A DNA stretch of 64,000 nt from Mycolicibacterium frederiksbergense (GTDB taxonomy: Bacteria; Actinomycetota; Actinomycetes; Mycobacteriales; Mycobacteriaceae): NCBI RefSeq assembly GCF_029893345.1, contig NZ_JARXVE010000004.1, forward strand, positions 124,001 through 188,000, written 5' to 3'. Position numbers and translations under genes: made by a program. This document shows, piece by piece, positions 54,655 through 63,887 of this stretch; the stretch's first letter is position 1, and the number at the start of each line of letters is the position of its first letter. The notes under the pieces are model-generated. The model saw only the letters and a list, made by a program, of their open reading frames with translations, was not told where the DNA came from and did not search any database.

Positions 54655-55992
54655 TCACCAGCTGATGCCGATGTATCGGGGATCGTCCTCGAAGTTCGCC
54701 GCACCCGGGAACCGCACCAAGTCGACCACGATATGGCCGTCGAACCTTCTGAGGGCGGCGATAGCCTCGGGATCCGCTGTGCCCACCACGCACACCTCCG
54801 CATGGTTGACGACTTCGTCGGGGGTGTCGGCAATGAACCGCGACAGGTGAGGAATGCGCTGTTCGACGTACGCGCGGTTGGCGCCGAGCAAGCGTGACAC
54901 TGTCACCTGGGGGTCGTGGATCAGCAACTCGAAGCCGCGGCCCAGAAGACGCTCGGCAAGCGCCACCAGTGGGCTCTCGCGCAGGTCATCCGTGCCCGGT
55001 TTGAAAGCGAGACCGAGCAAACCCACCCGGCGCTTGCCGGTGGCCTCTACGATCTTGAAAGCCCGTTCAATCTGGCCCTCGTTGGACCGACCGACACTCT
55101 CCAAGATCGGGACGGGTATGTCGGCACGGCTGGCACGATGGACCAGAGCCCGGAGGTCCTTGGGCAGGCACGAGCCGCCGAACGCAAACCCGGGCCGCAA
55201 ATAGGCGGGTGAGATGTTGAGCTTCGTGTCCGCCATGAAGATGTCCATGACGGCATGGCTGTCGAGTCCCATGGCTTTGCAGACCGCGCCCATCTCGTTG
55301 GCGAAACCGGCCTTCAGGGCGTGGAAGCTGTTGTCGGCGTATTTGACCATCTCAGCGACCGCTATCGGTACCCGATAGACGGGACCGGGCAGACCCTTGT
55401 AGAGGGCAGCGACAGCGTCGCCGCTCTCTAGATCGAACTGGCCGATGACCACTTTGGGTGGGTCGAAGAAATCACTTACCGAACTGCCCTCGCGCAGAAA
55501 CTCGGGGTTCACTGCCAACCCGATGCCCTCACCGACGCGCCGCCCCGACGCGGCCTGCAGGCGCGGAAGCACAACCTGCTCACACGTTGTCGGCAACATT
55601 GTGGACCGGACAACGACCGTGTAGCGCCCCCGCTGCCCGGCCAACGCGGTTCCGATCTCGTCACTGACCCGCTCGAGGAATCCGGTCTCCAGGCTGCCGT
55701 TCGACGCCGAGGGGGTGCCGACGCATATCAGAGCGAGATCAGTGCCTGCAATCGCCCGAGCCGAGTCTGTTGTCGCACTCAGCCGCCCCGCCGCAACTTG
55801 ATCCACGATGAGGTCGCCGAGCCCTCGTTCAACCACTGGGCTTCGCCCCTGGTTGATCATGTCGACCTTTTCCGATCTGACATCAACGCCGACGACCGAG
55901 TGTCCGAGACTGGCCAGGCATGCTGCCGACACGCTCCCGACGTAGCCGAGCCCGAACACGGCGACCCTGCAAGCAGAGTGCGCGGCGGACAT
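54655..55992 (-). CDS. algD: GDP-mannose 6-dehydrogenase (AlgD-like)
   Basis: A 445-aa nucleotide-sugar dehydrogenase. NAD motif GLGYVG (14-19); the catalytic cysteine is Cys275 in FGGSCLPKD; further motifs are VNPEFLREG, MVKYADNSFHALK and FKPGTDDLRESPL. Details such as INQGRSPVVE and PGFAFGGSCLPKD fit AlgD (GDP-mannose to GDP-mannuronate) better than UDP-glucose dehydrogenase. The length equals that of AlgD when ATG 55992 is used; the open frame extends to 56121 but that piece is Gly/Cys-rich. Its product would be the uronic acid donor of the polymer. UDP-sugar specificity cannot be ruled out by reading alone. Confidence 0.85.
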   Translation of the reverse strand: MSAAHSACRVAVFGLGYVGSVSAACLASLGHSVVGVDVRSEKVDMINQGRSPVVERGLGDLIVDQVAAGRLSATTDSARAIAGTDLALICVGTPSASNGSLETGFLERVSDEIGTALAGQRGRYTVVVRSTMLPTTCEQVVLPRLQAASGRRVGEGIGLAVNPEFLREGSSVSDFFDPPKVVIGQFDLESGDAVAALYKGLPGPVYRVPIAVAEMVKYADNSFHALKAGFANEMGAVCKAMGLDSHAVMDIFMADTKLNISPAYLRPGFAFGGSCLPKDLRALVHRASRADIPVPILESVGRSNEGQIERAFKIVEATGKRRVGLLGLAFKPGTDDLRESPLVALAERLLGRGFELLIHDPQVTVSRLLGANRAYVEQRIPHLSRFIADTPDEVVNHAEVCVVGTADPEAIAALRRFDGHIVVDLVRFPGAANFEDDPRYIGISW

Positions 55993-56321
55993 GGAGGCGC
56001 CCGTCGCGCCATCTGTTATGTGGCCATCGCCCCCTTGAGCACAGCACCCCGGCATCGACTGTCCTCCCGTGCCGCGAGTCGAGCACCAGCCAGCCTGGCA
56101 GCAGGTCAGCAATGTTATCACTCATTGCCATATGCAATCTGGCGAAGTTCAAACTTGATGAATCAGACTGCGCTGCCCAAGAGCCACCCTGCAGTCCGCT
56201 GTGCAGTGTTTGTTGCTATCAGTTTTCTCGTTACGCAATTTGGTGTCACCGCGGGGAAGCCGACGGATGTCAGGATGTGCACCGTCGAGACCGACCCGCC
56301 ACCACGGCACACCCGCTGGCT
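55993..56321. other. Intergenic spacer between algD-like and NodB-like genes
   Basis: A 329-base gap, partly AT-rich (about 56105-56250), between the stop of the deacetylase gene and the start of the dehydrogenase gene, both minus strand. No coding frame is supported. It probably holds the promoter of the algD-like gene; TGATAAC at about 56114-56120 on the minus strand is a possible -10, weakly supported. Confidence 0.4.
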
Positions 56322-57827
56322 TCACGCGCCTCGACGATCAGAAGTCGGCTTGCAACTCCCCACCGCGGTGAAGCGGACTTCTCCAGCGTCCGCAGCCGGA
56401 CCCGTGATCGTCCAGGTTCCCGACGACCGGACCAACCGGGATGCCCGCCGATGCCGCCACCAGGTGGCGACTTCCCGGGGCAAGGCTTGCCACATCGTGG
56501 GGTCTTGGGCGAACTCGGACAGCAGCGCCTCCCACGCAGCGAGCAGCTTGGGGTCGCCCGCATAATCCGGATGGACCAGTGCCAGCACCATCCCGCCCCG
56601 TTGACTGAGTTCGCGGGCCTTTTTGCGCCACAGGTCGGGATCGGCATCACGCAGCACGCTGAAAAGGGTGTGATCCTGAGGCAGTGTGATCGGCAGCTCG
56701 ACGAGGTCCTGGTTGAAGTACGGCCAGAAGGTACAGCAGCCGCCAGGCTGCGGTTCGTACGGATCGGTGTCGGTATAAGAGGAGTCGTAGTCGAACCCGA
56801 GCAGCGGCATGAGCTCCCAGTTCCGTTGCGTAGCAGGCGATCTGAACCCCGTCGCCTGCCAGCGGTCGGCGGCTGCCCGCATCGCAGGCAGCCGTGCCGA
56901 GAGCATGCGCCTCGATTCCAGGTCGTGTCCGTCGTGCCTCAACCCGTGGACCCCGATCTCACAATCCTGGGAACGTAATTCCCGGACCACGTCCTGAGCC
57001 AGGTCGTAACGCTCGGGTACGAAGTTCCACGACGAGCGAAATCCGTGCCTGCGTTCGGGTGCGCGCAACTTCTCCCGACCGGCTACACCCACAGCGGTCT
57101 CCACGTCGTGAGTGAGAACGAATGCCCAGGTCTTGCCGGTCGGCCAGACGTCGATCCACGGAACCGGAGCCTCGGCAATCGACGTCAGCAGGCCGAACAG
57201 CCATTCGTACATGTCGTGCAGACTGGTCTCGAGTGGCCACCGCGGAAACTCGGGCACACCCTGTTGGGCGGCGAAGATCTGCCGCAGCATGATCTGCAGC
57301 CGGCGGGGCAGTAACGGTCGGACCAGGTAGTAGGTGCGCAGCATCGCCAATCTGGCGGTCCGACCGACGTCCCCCCGTCCGAGCGTCGCGTGGCGTTCGG
57401 ACCAGAAATTGAGCATGACCTCGCCCGGGTCGAACGGCAGGAATACCGCGCCCTCCGCGCTCTCCCACACCGCCGCGACCTCGTTGCCTTCACCGTCGAC
57501 GATGCCTTCCCGACGCCGCCAGTTGAGGCCGAGGTTCGGCAGCAGTTCGTCCGGGCCCACACCGGCGACATGGGCGGCGATGGTGAATCCTGCGAGCTGG
57601 AACCGGCCGGCACTTGTCGCGGCGACCCGGCTCGGCACTCCTCGCCACCACACCAACTGTCGGCCCTCACTGCTCGTGGGTGTGAGCGGGCGCAGAACTC
57701 CCAGTCGCCCGTCGAGGCGCTCACCTCCCAGCCCCTGGCTCGATACGTCGTACGGAACACGGAAGTAGTCGAAGAACTCGAACTGGTGCGACGACTCGAA
57801 GGCCGCCGACGACGGTGTTCCCAGCAC
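56322..57827 (-). CDS. NodB-like polysaccharide deacetylase domain protein
   Basis: A 501-aa protein with an N-terminal half of about 220 residues of unknown type and a C-terminal NodB-like domain: LTHDVET (His240-Asp241) as motif 1, HGLRHDGH (His294, His298, His301) as metal motif 2, FRSPATQRN as motif 3 and LALVHPDY near the end. Such enzymes remove N-acetyl or related groups with a bound metal. No signal peptide is seen, so it may act in the cytoplasm on a precursor. GTG 57827 begins one base after the stop of the ATP-grasp gene, so the two are coupled. Confidence 0.84.
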   Translation of the reverse strand: MLGTPSSAAFESSHQFEFFDYFRVPYDVSSQGLGGERLDGRLGVLRPLTPTSSEGRQLVWWRGVPSRVAATSAGRFQLAGFTIAAHVAGVGPDELLPNLGLNWRRREGIVDGEGNEVAAVWESAEGAVFLPFDPGEVMLNFWSERHATLGRGDVGRTARLAMLRTYYLVRPLLPRRLQIMLRQIFAAQQGVPEFPRWPLETSLHDMYEWLFGLLTSIAEAPVPWIDVWPTGKTWAFVLTHDVETAVGVAGREKLRAPERRHGFRSSWNFVPERYDLAQDVVRELRSQDCEIGVHGLRHDGHDLESRRMLSARLPAMRAAADRWQATGFRSPATQRNWELMPLLGFDYDSSYTDTDPYEPQPGGCCTFWPYFNQDLVELPITLPQDHTLFSVLRDADPDLWRKKARELSQRGGMVLALVHPDYAGDPKLLAAWEALLSEFAQDPTMWQALPREVATWWRHRRASRLVRSSGTWTITGPAADAGEVRFTAVGSCKPTSDRRGA

Positions 57828-57828
57828 G

Positions 57829-59025
57829 TCATAACCCCCGTTTCACGGCCAGATACGGCAACATGGCCAGCTCGTAAAGACCCGGCAGCGGATCGCGCCA
57901 CGAGAACACCGCCTCGGTGTCGATGCCCCGCAGAGTCCTCAAGTAGTCACGAACCTTGACATCGCCAACACCGATGTCGCGCACAGCATTAGGAATATCT
58001 GTCACGACCCGAATCCACCGGACTCCCGGACGAGCGCGCAGCCGAGGCACCGACAGACCCACCTGGTCGCGATAAAGCAGATAAGGAAAGTCCACCCCGG
58101 CCGCCGCGCCCAGCGTGTGATAGCCCCAGGTCCGTGCGTTCACGTCCAGTAGCTTCCACTCGCCGTCGCGCCGATCGTGCTTGTACTCGAGCTCGACCAG
58201 ACCGTAGTACTCAATCGCCTTGAGGAATATGGTCGATGACTCGGCAAGCTGGGGAAGGTCGACAGTTTCCACGTAAGTGCTGGCTCGCCCGAAGTCGGAC
58301 GGGTGCTGGCGCCATCGACGCACCGTCATGTCAGCTGCGGCGGCCCCGTCCTTGAACAATGCGCAATAGGCGTACTGGGTGTCCCCGCCTCCCGGCACGA
58401 GCTCCTGAATCATCACCTCGCCCGGTGGAACGATCGCTGCAGCGCGGCGGTACAACTCGCGCAGAGTGGCTGCGTCATCGGCCCGCCACGCCTTGGCGCC
58501 GGTCGCGTAGAAGAACTTCTCCTTCACCGCCGGCTTGATCACGACGGGCGTATCGACCGGAATCTGCGACAGCTCGCCCTCGTCCTGCGGTATCCACGTT
58601 CGCGGTGTGGCGATGCCGAGTTCGGCTGCCAGACGGTAGGTCTGGCGTTTGTCCCAGACTGCCGACACCGACTCCCATCCGGGAGTCGGAATCCGCAACC
58701 GCTCGGCGAGCCGGTCGCGGCTACCGGCGATCGCCGCGACCATCTCGTCACGGGTCGGATAGACGACCCATCCATCGAGAGACATCGTGTCCGCCGCCCG
58801 GACCAAAGCATCCACGGTGGCGTCGGCGGTGCGCAGGTCGTCCACGCGAAGCCGGTGACCGACATACCGCGACGCCGAAGCGATCGACCTCTCGTCGTCG
58901 ATCACGCAGACAGGGACGCCGTGACGCCCGAGACTGCGGGCGATGCCCAGCCCCTGGGAGTCGCCGCCGAGCACAATGGCACCGACATCGGTTGAGTAAG
59001 ACGCCGAGCCGCGCCGCGACCTCAC
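57829..59025 (-). CDS. ATP-grasp carboxylate-amine ligase
   Basis: A 398-aa ATP-grasp enzyme. A Rossmann-like N-terminal domain (GAIVLGGDSQGLGIARSL) precedes the ATP-binding part (PVVIKPAVKEKFF, VMIQELVPGGGD) and the metal site LLDVNARTWG. These enzymes use ATP to join a carboxylate to an amine. In a cluster predicted to make a uronic acid, it could amidate that carboxylate or attach an amino acid (inference). The GTG start at 59025 overlaps the upstream stop by 4 bases (59022-59025). Confidence 0.86.
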   Translation of the reverse strand: MRSRRGSASYSTDVGAIVLGGDSQGLGIARSLGRHGVPVCVIDDERSIASASRYVGHRLRVDDLRTADATVDALVRAADTMSLDGWVVYPTRDEMVAAIAGSRDRLAERLRIPTPGWESVSAVWDKRQTYRLAAELGIATPRTWIPQDEGELSQIPVDTPVVIKPAVKEKFFYATGAKAWRADDAATLRELYRRAAAIVPPGEVMIQELVPGGGDTQYAYCALFKDGAAAADMTVRRWRQHPSDFGRASTYVETVDLPQLAESSTIFLKAIEYYGLVELEYKHDRRDGEWKLLDVNARTWGYHTLGAAAGVDFPYLLYRDQVGLSVPRLRARPGVRWIRVVTDIPNAVRDIGVGDVKVRDYLRTLRGIDTEAVFSWRDPLPGLYELAMLPYLAVKRGL

Positions 59026-60263
59026 TTCGCTGTCCTGCCCGACTCTCGGACTCGCGCAGCCCCGTTGAGCTTCGGCGACGCCGCCGACCGGCCGCTCAAC
59101 CGCCCTGCGGCCACCGCGCGGGTCAGCGACTCGGCACCGAACCAGCCGCCTGCCACGAACCGCATGGTGGGGCCCCAGCTGTATGCGGCCGTTGCTCCCA
59201 GGAAGTGCAGGCCCGGGACGGTGGCTTCCATACCCTTGCCGAGCACCGGATATCCGTTCACGCGCCCGATCTGGCGCAACAGATCCGGTGACAGGAAGCC
59301 ATAGCGGGAGATGTCGATCTGATAGCCGGTGCCGAACAGGACGTGATCGACGCTCTGGGTCTGCCCGGTGTCGAAAGTGACTGACACATGGGAGTTCTCG
59401 CTGCGCACATCGCGCACGGTTCGGCCGAAATGGACAGGAACGTTCTCGAGTCGCGGCTTGAGCCAGGCTGCACCCGCGGGACGGATCGCGCGGTACGCCA
59501 GCGGATCCTGTAGGGACCGCGGGAATCGGCGAAAAAGCCCAGGCACTGCGACGATCCGCGAAAGGCCCATCGGACCGACATCGGTCGGTGCATAGACCAA
59601 CGGCGCCATCCGACCGAGTTTGCGGTAGTACTTGCCGCCGTGGAGCCAGTTGATATGTGGTGCGCGCATCGCGACGCTCACCTCCGCTCCCGCCTCGTGC
59701 AACAGGGCCGCCGACTCCAACGCACTCTGGCCGCCACCCACCACGAGCACCTTCGACGAACCCCAGTCGTTGAAATCCGCATGATCGGCGGTGTGAGACA
59801 CGAGATTCGGAGGCAGGCCGGCGCCAATCTCCGGACGGCGCGGGAAGTCGGCGATCCCCGCTGCTACGACGACACGGCGCGCCCGCAATGGCTCGCCGGT
59901 ATCGAAGCTGAGCAGGAATCCGTCCGAATCGCGGTCCACCCGCAGGACGCGACGGCGATCGGCGTCGGGTGCCACCTGGTTTGCCACCCAGTCTCCGTAG
60001 TCAAGAAAATCCTGGAGCGGGAACGGCTTCTGCACCGACCTTTCGGTTGCTGCCATATAGGAGTCGAGCGACAGCGGACCGTCGTACTCCGCGATGCAGG
60101 TCGCGGTCGAGTTCGAGCGCAGCAGCATGCCCTTCGGCATCGTTCGCCAGAACGACATCGGCTCACCGATGACCCGACACTCCACTCCCGCCCGGCGTAG
60201 ATGAGCAGCCGCGGCCAGACCGTGCGGGCCCGCCCCGATGATCGCGATGTCGGTCTCGTCCAT
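59022..60263 (-). CDS. FAD-dependent monooxygenase-like oxidoreductase
   Basis: A 413-aa flavoprotein with two Rossmann motifs: IAIIGAGPHGLAAAAHL at the N-terminus for FAD, and VLVVGGGQSALESAALL in the middle for NADPH, followed by a C-terminal FGTGYQIDI of the flavin-monooxygenase group. It probably N- or C-hydroxylates or oxidises a small precursor; the substrate is unknown. ATG 60263 with GGGGAA upstream is chosen over the open upstream part to 60311. First gene of a coupled operon with the ATP-grasp and NodB-like genes. Confidence 0.85.
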   Translation of the reverse strand: MDETDIAIIGAGPHGLAAAAHLRRAGVECRVIGEPMSFWRTMPKGMLLRSNSTATCIAEYDGPLSLDSYMAATERSVQKPFPLQDFLDYGDWVANQVAPDADRRRVLRVDRDSDGFLLSFDTGEPLRARRVVVAAGIADFPRRPEIGAGLPPNLVSHTADHADFNDWGSSKVLVVGGGQSALESAALLHEAGAEVSVAMRAPHINWLHGGKYYRKLGRMAPLVYAPTDVGPMGLSRIVAVPGLFRRFPRSLQDPLAYRAIRPAGAAWLKPRLENVPVHFGRTVRDVRSENSHVSVTFDTGQTQSVDHVLFGTGYQIDISRYGFLSPDLLRQIGRVNGYPVLGKGMEATVPGLHFLGATAAYSWGPTMRFVAGGWFGAESLTRAVAAGRLSGRSAASPKLNGAARVRESGRTAK

Positions 60264-60841
60264 GATTCCCCGTACCCCCGGTGAACTGACCTGATGGGCG
60301 GATGCTAGCAACTATTCGTGTGGCTGTTCAGAAAACTGTTTTTCTGCTGCCAATTTGCTACCACTGTCGCGAATTCCGCACAGATTTCCTAAACGGAAGG
60401 CAATCGGGCCTATAATCCGCCATCCGGCAGACAAGCATCCGGCCCCCAATCCAATCGCGACAGCCCTGCCCACGGTATGGCTTGAGCGAACGCCGCCTCG
60501 GTTGCGCTGCGATCCGCGGACCCGAGAGGTCCAACGGTTCAGTCTTGCGCATATCGCTTCGACAAGAGGCCTTCGCGTTGATTGCCTGGGTTGATTGCCT
60601 GGGTAGATTTGGCAAATCCACCAGACGGAGTGCAGACCGGCGTCACCCGCGCAGCGCAGCCCGCGATCCGCGATTCGGCGCACGACGAAACGCTTCAGCG
60701 ATCATCAGCCGTTATCACAGGGGCAAAGAATCCGATAGACCGGGTCTGACATCAGTTGCTAACCTGACACGAGAGCAGCACCCGCCTCACATTCCAGCAA
60801 AGCTTCACCAGCCATGACTCCACGACGAGGGAGACGACGAG
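60264..60841. other. Divergent intergenic region between flavoprotein and Wzz-like operons
   Basis: 578 bases with no supported coding frame. The part next to the flavoprotein gene (60312-60380) is AT-rich and should contain its promoter; the right end should carry the promoter of the Wzz-like gene. Sequences on either strand give only low-complexity, Arg-rich frames. Confidence 0.5.
60329..60346. promoter_or_regulatory. Inverted repeat upstream of the flavoprotein operon
   Basis: CAGAAAA-CTGT-TTTTCTG is a perfect 7-bp inverted repeat with a 4-base centre, 66 bases upstream of the ATG at 60263. Its place in the AT-rich leader suits a regulator site; a small hairpin is also possible. Confidence 0.35.
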
Positions 60842-61603
60842 TTGGACCTGTTTGATGTGGTGCGATCATGCGCCCGTCGCTGGTACATTTGCCTTCCACT
60901 GCTGCTGATCGCAGCGTGGTTCAGTTACGGGAAATACAGCGCGGTGCAGCCGGCCTACTACTCACAAGCTGTGATCGGCTTCGCGGGGCCGAGCTCTCGG
61001 GTCGAATACGCCCAGGCCGGAACTCCGATATCGCGAAACGGACTCCTCGACGCCGGCGGAGCCGACCTGATAGCAAACATGACTGCCCTGGGCCTTCGAG
61101 AGCCGGCAGTCATCGACGCAGTGGTCTCCGGGGGTGGACTGCCGGATTACAGCTCCAGGATGTTCCCAACGCCTCCCGGTTCGGCGCCGATTCCACTTGT
61201 CATGATTGAGGAAACCGGCGCCGACCCTGCTGCGGTCACCCGGACGCTCGAACTAATTGTCGAGCAGAGCACGGGAACCGTGGAGAACCTGCAGAAACAG
61301 GCCGGCGTGGCGCCAGACCAGATGGCCACGCCGCTCATAGTGATGCCGCCTACCGCTCCATCGGCGGCAATGCCGTCGCGAACTCGTTCCACAGCGACGA
61401 TCTTCGTTGCCGGTGCCGGGTTGACGGTCGTCGCGACGGTCTTGGCCGACATTTTGCTCGGCTGGCTCGCAGCCCGACGACGACAGTCGGGGGCCGCCGC
61501 CGAGGTGTCGACGGAACACTCCGGGGCGCAATCCGAAACACCCACCAATGACGGCCGGCCGACAACCACTACCCACGCCGAGGGAACCCTCGAACCCAGG
61601 TGA
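60842..61603 (+). CDS. Wzz-like polysaccharide co-polymerase protein
   Basis: A 253-aa protein with an N-terminal helix (WYICLPLLLIAAWFSYG), an extracytoplasmic domain and a second helix near residues 180-205 (TIFVAGAGLTVVATVLADILLGWL), followed by a Thr/Glu-rich tail. The layout is that of a short PCP/Wzz protein without a kinase domain, like the two at 52009-53413, though its sequence is clearly different. The TTG start at 60842 is supported by an upstream GAGGGAG. It heads a plus-strand group with the YdcF-like and second Wzy-like genes. Confidence 0.78.
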   Translation: MDLFDVVRSCARRWYICLPLLLIAAWFSYGKYSAVQPAYYSQAVIGFAGPSSRVEYAQAGTPISRNGLLDAGGADLIANMTALGLREPAVIDAVVSGGGLPDYSSRMFPTPPGSAPIPLVMIEETGADPAAVTRTLELIVEQSTGTVENLQKQAGVAPDQMATPLIVMPPTAPSAAMPSRTRSTATIFVAGAGLTVVATVLADILLGWLAARRRQSGAAAEVSTEHSGAQSETPTNDGRPTTTTHAEGTLEPR

Positions 61604-61723
61604 CGATTGCTCAGCTACACAGAACCCGAAGGATTCGGGGTATCGACTTTGCCCAGGTGGCCGAAGTGGTTGAGCACACCCCGCGACTCACTGTTGCCTT
61701 GGGGCTATCTGAGGAGCAGCTAG

Positions 61724-62425
61724 ATGGCAGACGATAGGTTGCACCCTCATCGCAGAAATCGGACACCCGGCATCACCGCCGCCGACAGGTCCGAAGACGC
61801 GTCAGACCTCGCGCGGCCACTCGCTCGGTGGCGCGATTTTGCCACGGTTCACAACCGCATCTTGTCGCGCGGTGGGTTCCGGCGCCGGCGTTGGATCAGC
61901 CGCTTCATCGCCACGGCCTGCCTGCTACTCACCGCTGCCCTGATCGGGGGGCTTCCGGTCTACCTGCAACCACAGATTGATCCGGTTCGCCACGCTGACG
62001 CGATATTCGTCCTCGGAGGTTACGGTGATCAGCGGTACACCTACGGCTTGGAACTCGCCAAGCAGGGATGGGCACCCAAACTCGTGGTGTCGAATCCACG
62101 CGGCAAGGACGACCCATGGTTGACGGAGTACTGCGCGACCCAGCACACCGGGTTCGACCTGAACTGCTTTGCCCCGGACCCGGCGACCACGAAGGGTGAA
62201 GGTCGGGAATTGCGCCAGCTGGCCTCGCAATTCGCATGGCGCACGGTCATCGTCGTGACATTTCGACCTCACATTTCCCGAGCCCGGTTCATCCTGGAAC
62301 GCTGTTTCGACGGTGACCTGGTGATGGCGACCCCCTCCGATCAGTTTTCTGCGGGAAGGTGGGCAATCGAGTACGGCTACCAGACCGCGGGTTACGCGCG
62401 CGCGGTGCTAGAGCCCGGATGTTGA
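61724..62425 (+). CDS. YdcF/ElyC-family (DUF218) membrane-anchored protein
   Basis: A 233-aa protein with a cytoplasmic N-terminal tail of about 60 residues, one membrane helix (FIATACLLLTAALIGGLPVYL) and an extracytoplasmic DUF218 domain: HADAIFVLGGYGDQRYTYG, VVSNPRGKDDP, and ISRARFILERCFDGD. E. coli members such as ElyC and SanA affect envelope assembly and handling of lipid-linked intermediates, which fits a polysaccharide locus. An internal-deletion relic of a paralogue lies at 44627-44708. It is 120 bases after the Wzz-like gene; that gap shows no coding or terminator signal. Confidence 0.85.
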   Translation: MADDRLHPHRRNRTPGITAADRSEDASDLARPLARWRDFATVHNRILSRGGFRRRRWISRFIATACLLLTAALIGGLPVYLQPQIDPVRHADAIFVLGGYGDQRYTYGLELAKQGWAPKLVVSNPRGKDDPWLTEYCATQHTGFDLNCFAPDPATTKGEGRELRQLASQFAWRTVIVVTFRPHISRARFILERCFDGDLVMATPSDQFSAGRWAIEYGYQTAGYARAVLEPGC

Positions 62426-62441
62426 GCACACAGGGGGCGAA

Positions 62442-63887
62442 ATGACTCTTGGGCGGCAAGTCACTGCTCTGGGCCGCATGGATGGGGGCAGCAACGATTT
62501 CCTCGCTGAGCCAACCAATCCCGCCGAATCAAGCGAACGGATCCCGACGCTGCTCGGCGTCCTCTGTGTGCTGATTCCGATCCTGCCCGCTTTCGCCGTT
62601 CCGGCGGGACCCTTGAAGAGCAACGGCTCGCCCGCGAAAGTAATCGCGGTGGTGCTTTTCGGCTTGGCCGTGCTCGGATTCCTCTTGGTCCGGCGGACCA
62701 CGCCAACACGAACCCTTCGCCCGGGTGTCGTCATCATCCTGATCTACTTTCTGGTCCAACTCATGGTGTACGGAGTCGGACTCACCCGCGAGGACGGCGC
62801 CATCGTCGATGCGAACAAGACTCGGGCTGTGATCATTCTGATCGCCAGCGTCGGCGTTTCGCTTTACATCCTCAGCCGAATCCGGACCATGCGGCAGCGC
62901 GATATAGTCCTCGGCTGTCTGGCCATCGGTCTGACATTCGCGTGCCTGGTGGGATTTCTGCAGGCGGTGTCAGGTATCGACTTGAGGTTTTTGTTCGAGC
63001 CGCCAGGATTCGTCACGAATACCGATGCGGAGAATCTGGAGTTGGCAATTCGATTCGGTAGCACGCGTGTCGACGGAACGTCGCAACACCCAATCGAGTT
63101 CTCATTACTCGCGGCCATAACGGTGCCGCTGACCATTTACTTTGCCCGCAACGCCGCGAGAACGGGTCTCCGCTGGGGAGCCGTACTCGCATGCGGATTG
63201 GCATTGGTGTCCATGCCGGCTGCGGGCTCGCGAACGGGCGTTGTAGCGCTCGGCGCAGCTCTCCTTGTGTATATGTGGAATTTCAAAGCTGTCCAGATCG
63301 CGCTCACGTTGATTGTCGGGTCCGCCGGGGTGGTGCTCTACAGCGCTGCCTTTCAATCCGAGGCCCAAGCTTTGTGGCACGCGATCACTGGCGCGGAGGA
63401 GGACCCCAGCATCCAGGGTCGAATCTCGGACTATGCCCACGTGTCGCAGACCTTCCGCGAACATCCGATATTCGGCCTTGGACTCGGCGGAGCGCCGCCT
63501 GACGTCTACGGTCTCCTCGACAACGAATGGCTGCGGATAACCGTCCAGGGTGGAATTGTAGGCATCACGGCAATGATTGTGCTGACGGCGGGAGGCCTCT
63601 TCGGCATCTCCGCTGCGCTGCGCGGCGCCCAAACCCGAGTCGAACGAGAACAGGCTTACGTGCTGGGATCAATGTTCGCCGCAATTCTGTCCAGCAGCTT
63701 CACATTCGATCTTTTGTTCTATCAGCAGGCAACTCTTATTTTCTTCATCCTGTTTGGTTTACTGTGGTGCAATTTCACTGTCCCACCTACGTATGGCTCG
63801 TTGCCCGGGCGGACAAGCCGGCACCGCGTAGCCGGCGTGCCAGCTGGCGCAGAACCGGGCCCGCTGGCGACGCTTTGGCGGCGTTGA
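62442..63887 (+). CDS. O-antigen ligase/polymerase-like membrane protein (second Wzy/WaaL candidate)
   Basis: A 481-aa polytopic protein with about 11-12 helices and the pattern of O-antigen ligase family members: a large loop with IQGRISDYAHV, then FREHPIFGLGLGG and LLDNEWLRITVQGG, features shared with WaaL/Wzy enzymes. It would polymerise or ligate the polysaccharide outside the membrane. The last 101 bases overlap the 3' end of a convergent gene at the right edge; the final 35-40 residues are Pro/Arg-rich and not membrane-like, so the natural end may be altered. It starts 16 bases after the YdcF-like stop. Confidence 0.83.
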   Translation: MTLGRQVTALGRMDGGSNDFLAEPTNPAESSERIPTLLGVLCVLIPILPAFAVPAGPLKSNGSPAKVIAVVLFGLAVLGFLLVRRTTPTRTLRPGVVIILIYFLVQLMVYGVGLTREDGAIVDANKTRAVIILIASVGVSLYILSRIRTMRQRDIVLGCLAIGLTFACLVGFLQAVSGIDLRFLFEPPGFVTNTDAENLELAIRFGSTRVDGTSQHPIEFSLLAAITVPLTIYFARNAARTGLRWGAVLACGLALVSMPAAGSRTGVVALGAALLVYMWNFKAVQIALTLIVGSAGVVLYSAAFQSEAQALWHAITGAEEDPSIQGRISDYAHVSQTFREHPIFGLGLGGAPPDVYGLLDNEWLRITVQGGIVGITAMIVLTAGGLFGISAALRGAQTRVEREQAYVLGSMFAAILSSSFTFDLLFYQQATLIFFILFGLLWCNFTVPPTYGSLPGRTSRHRVAGVPAGAEPGPLATLWRR

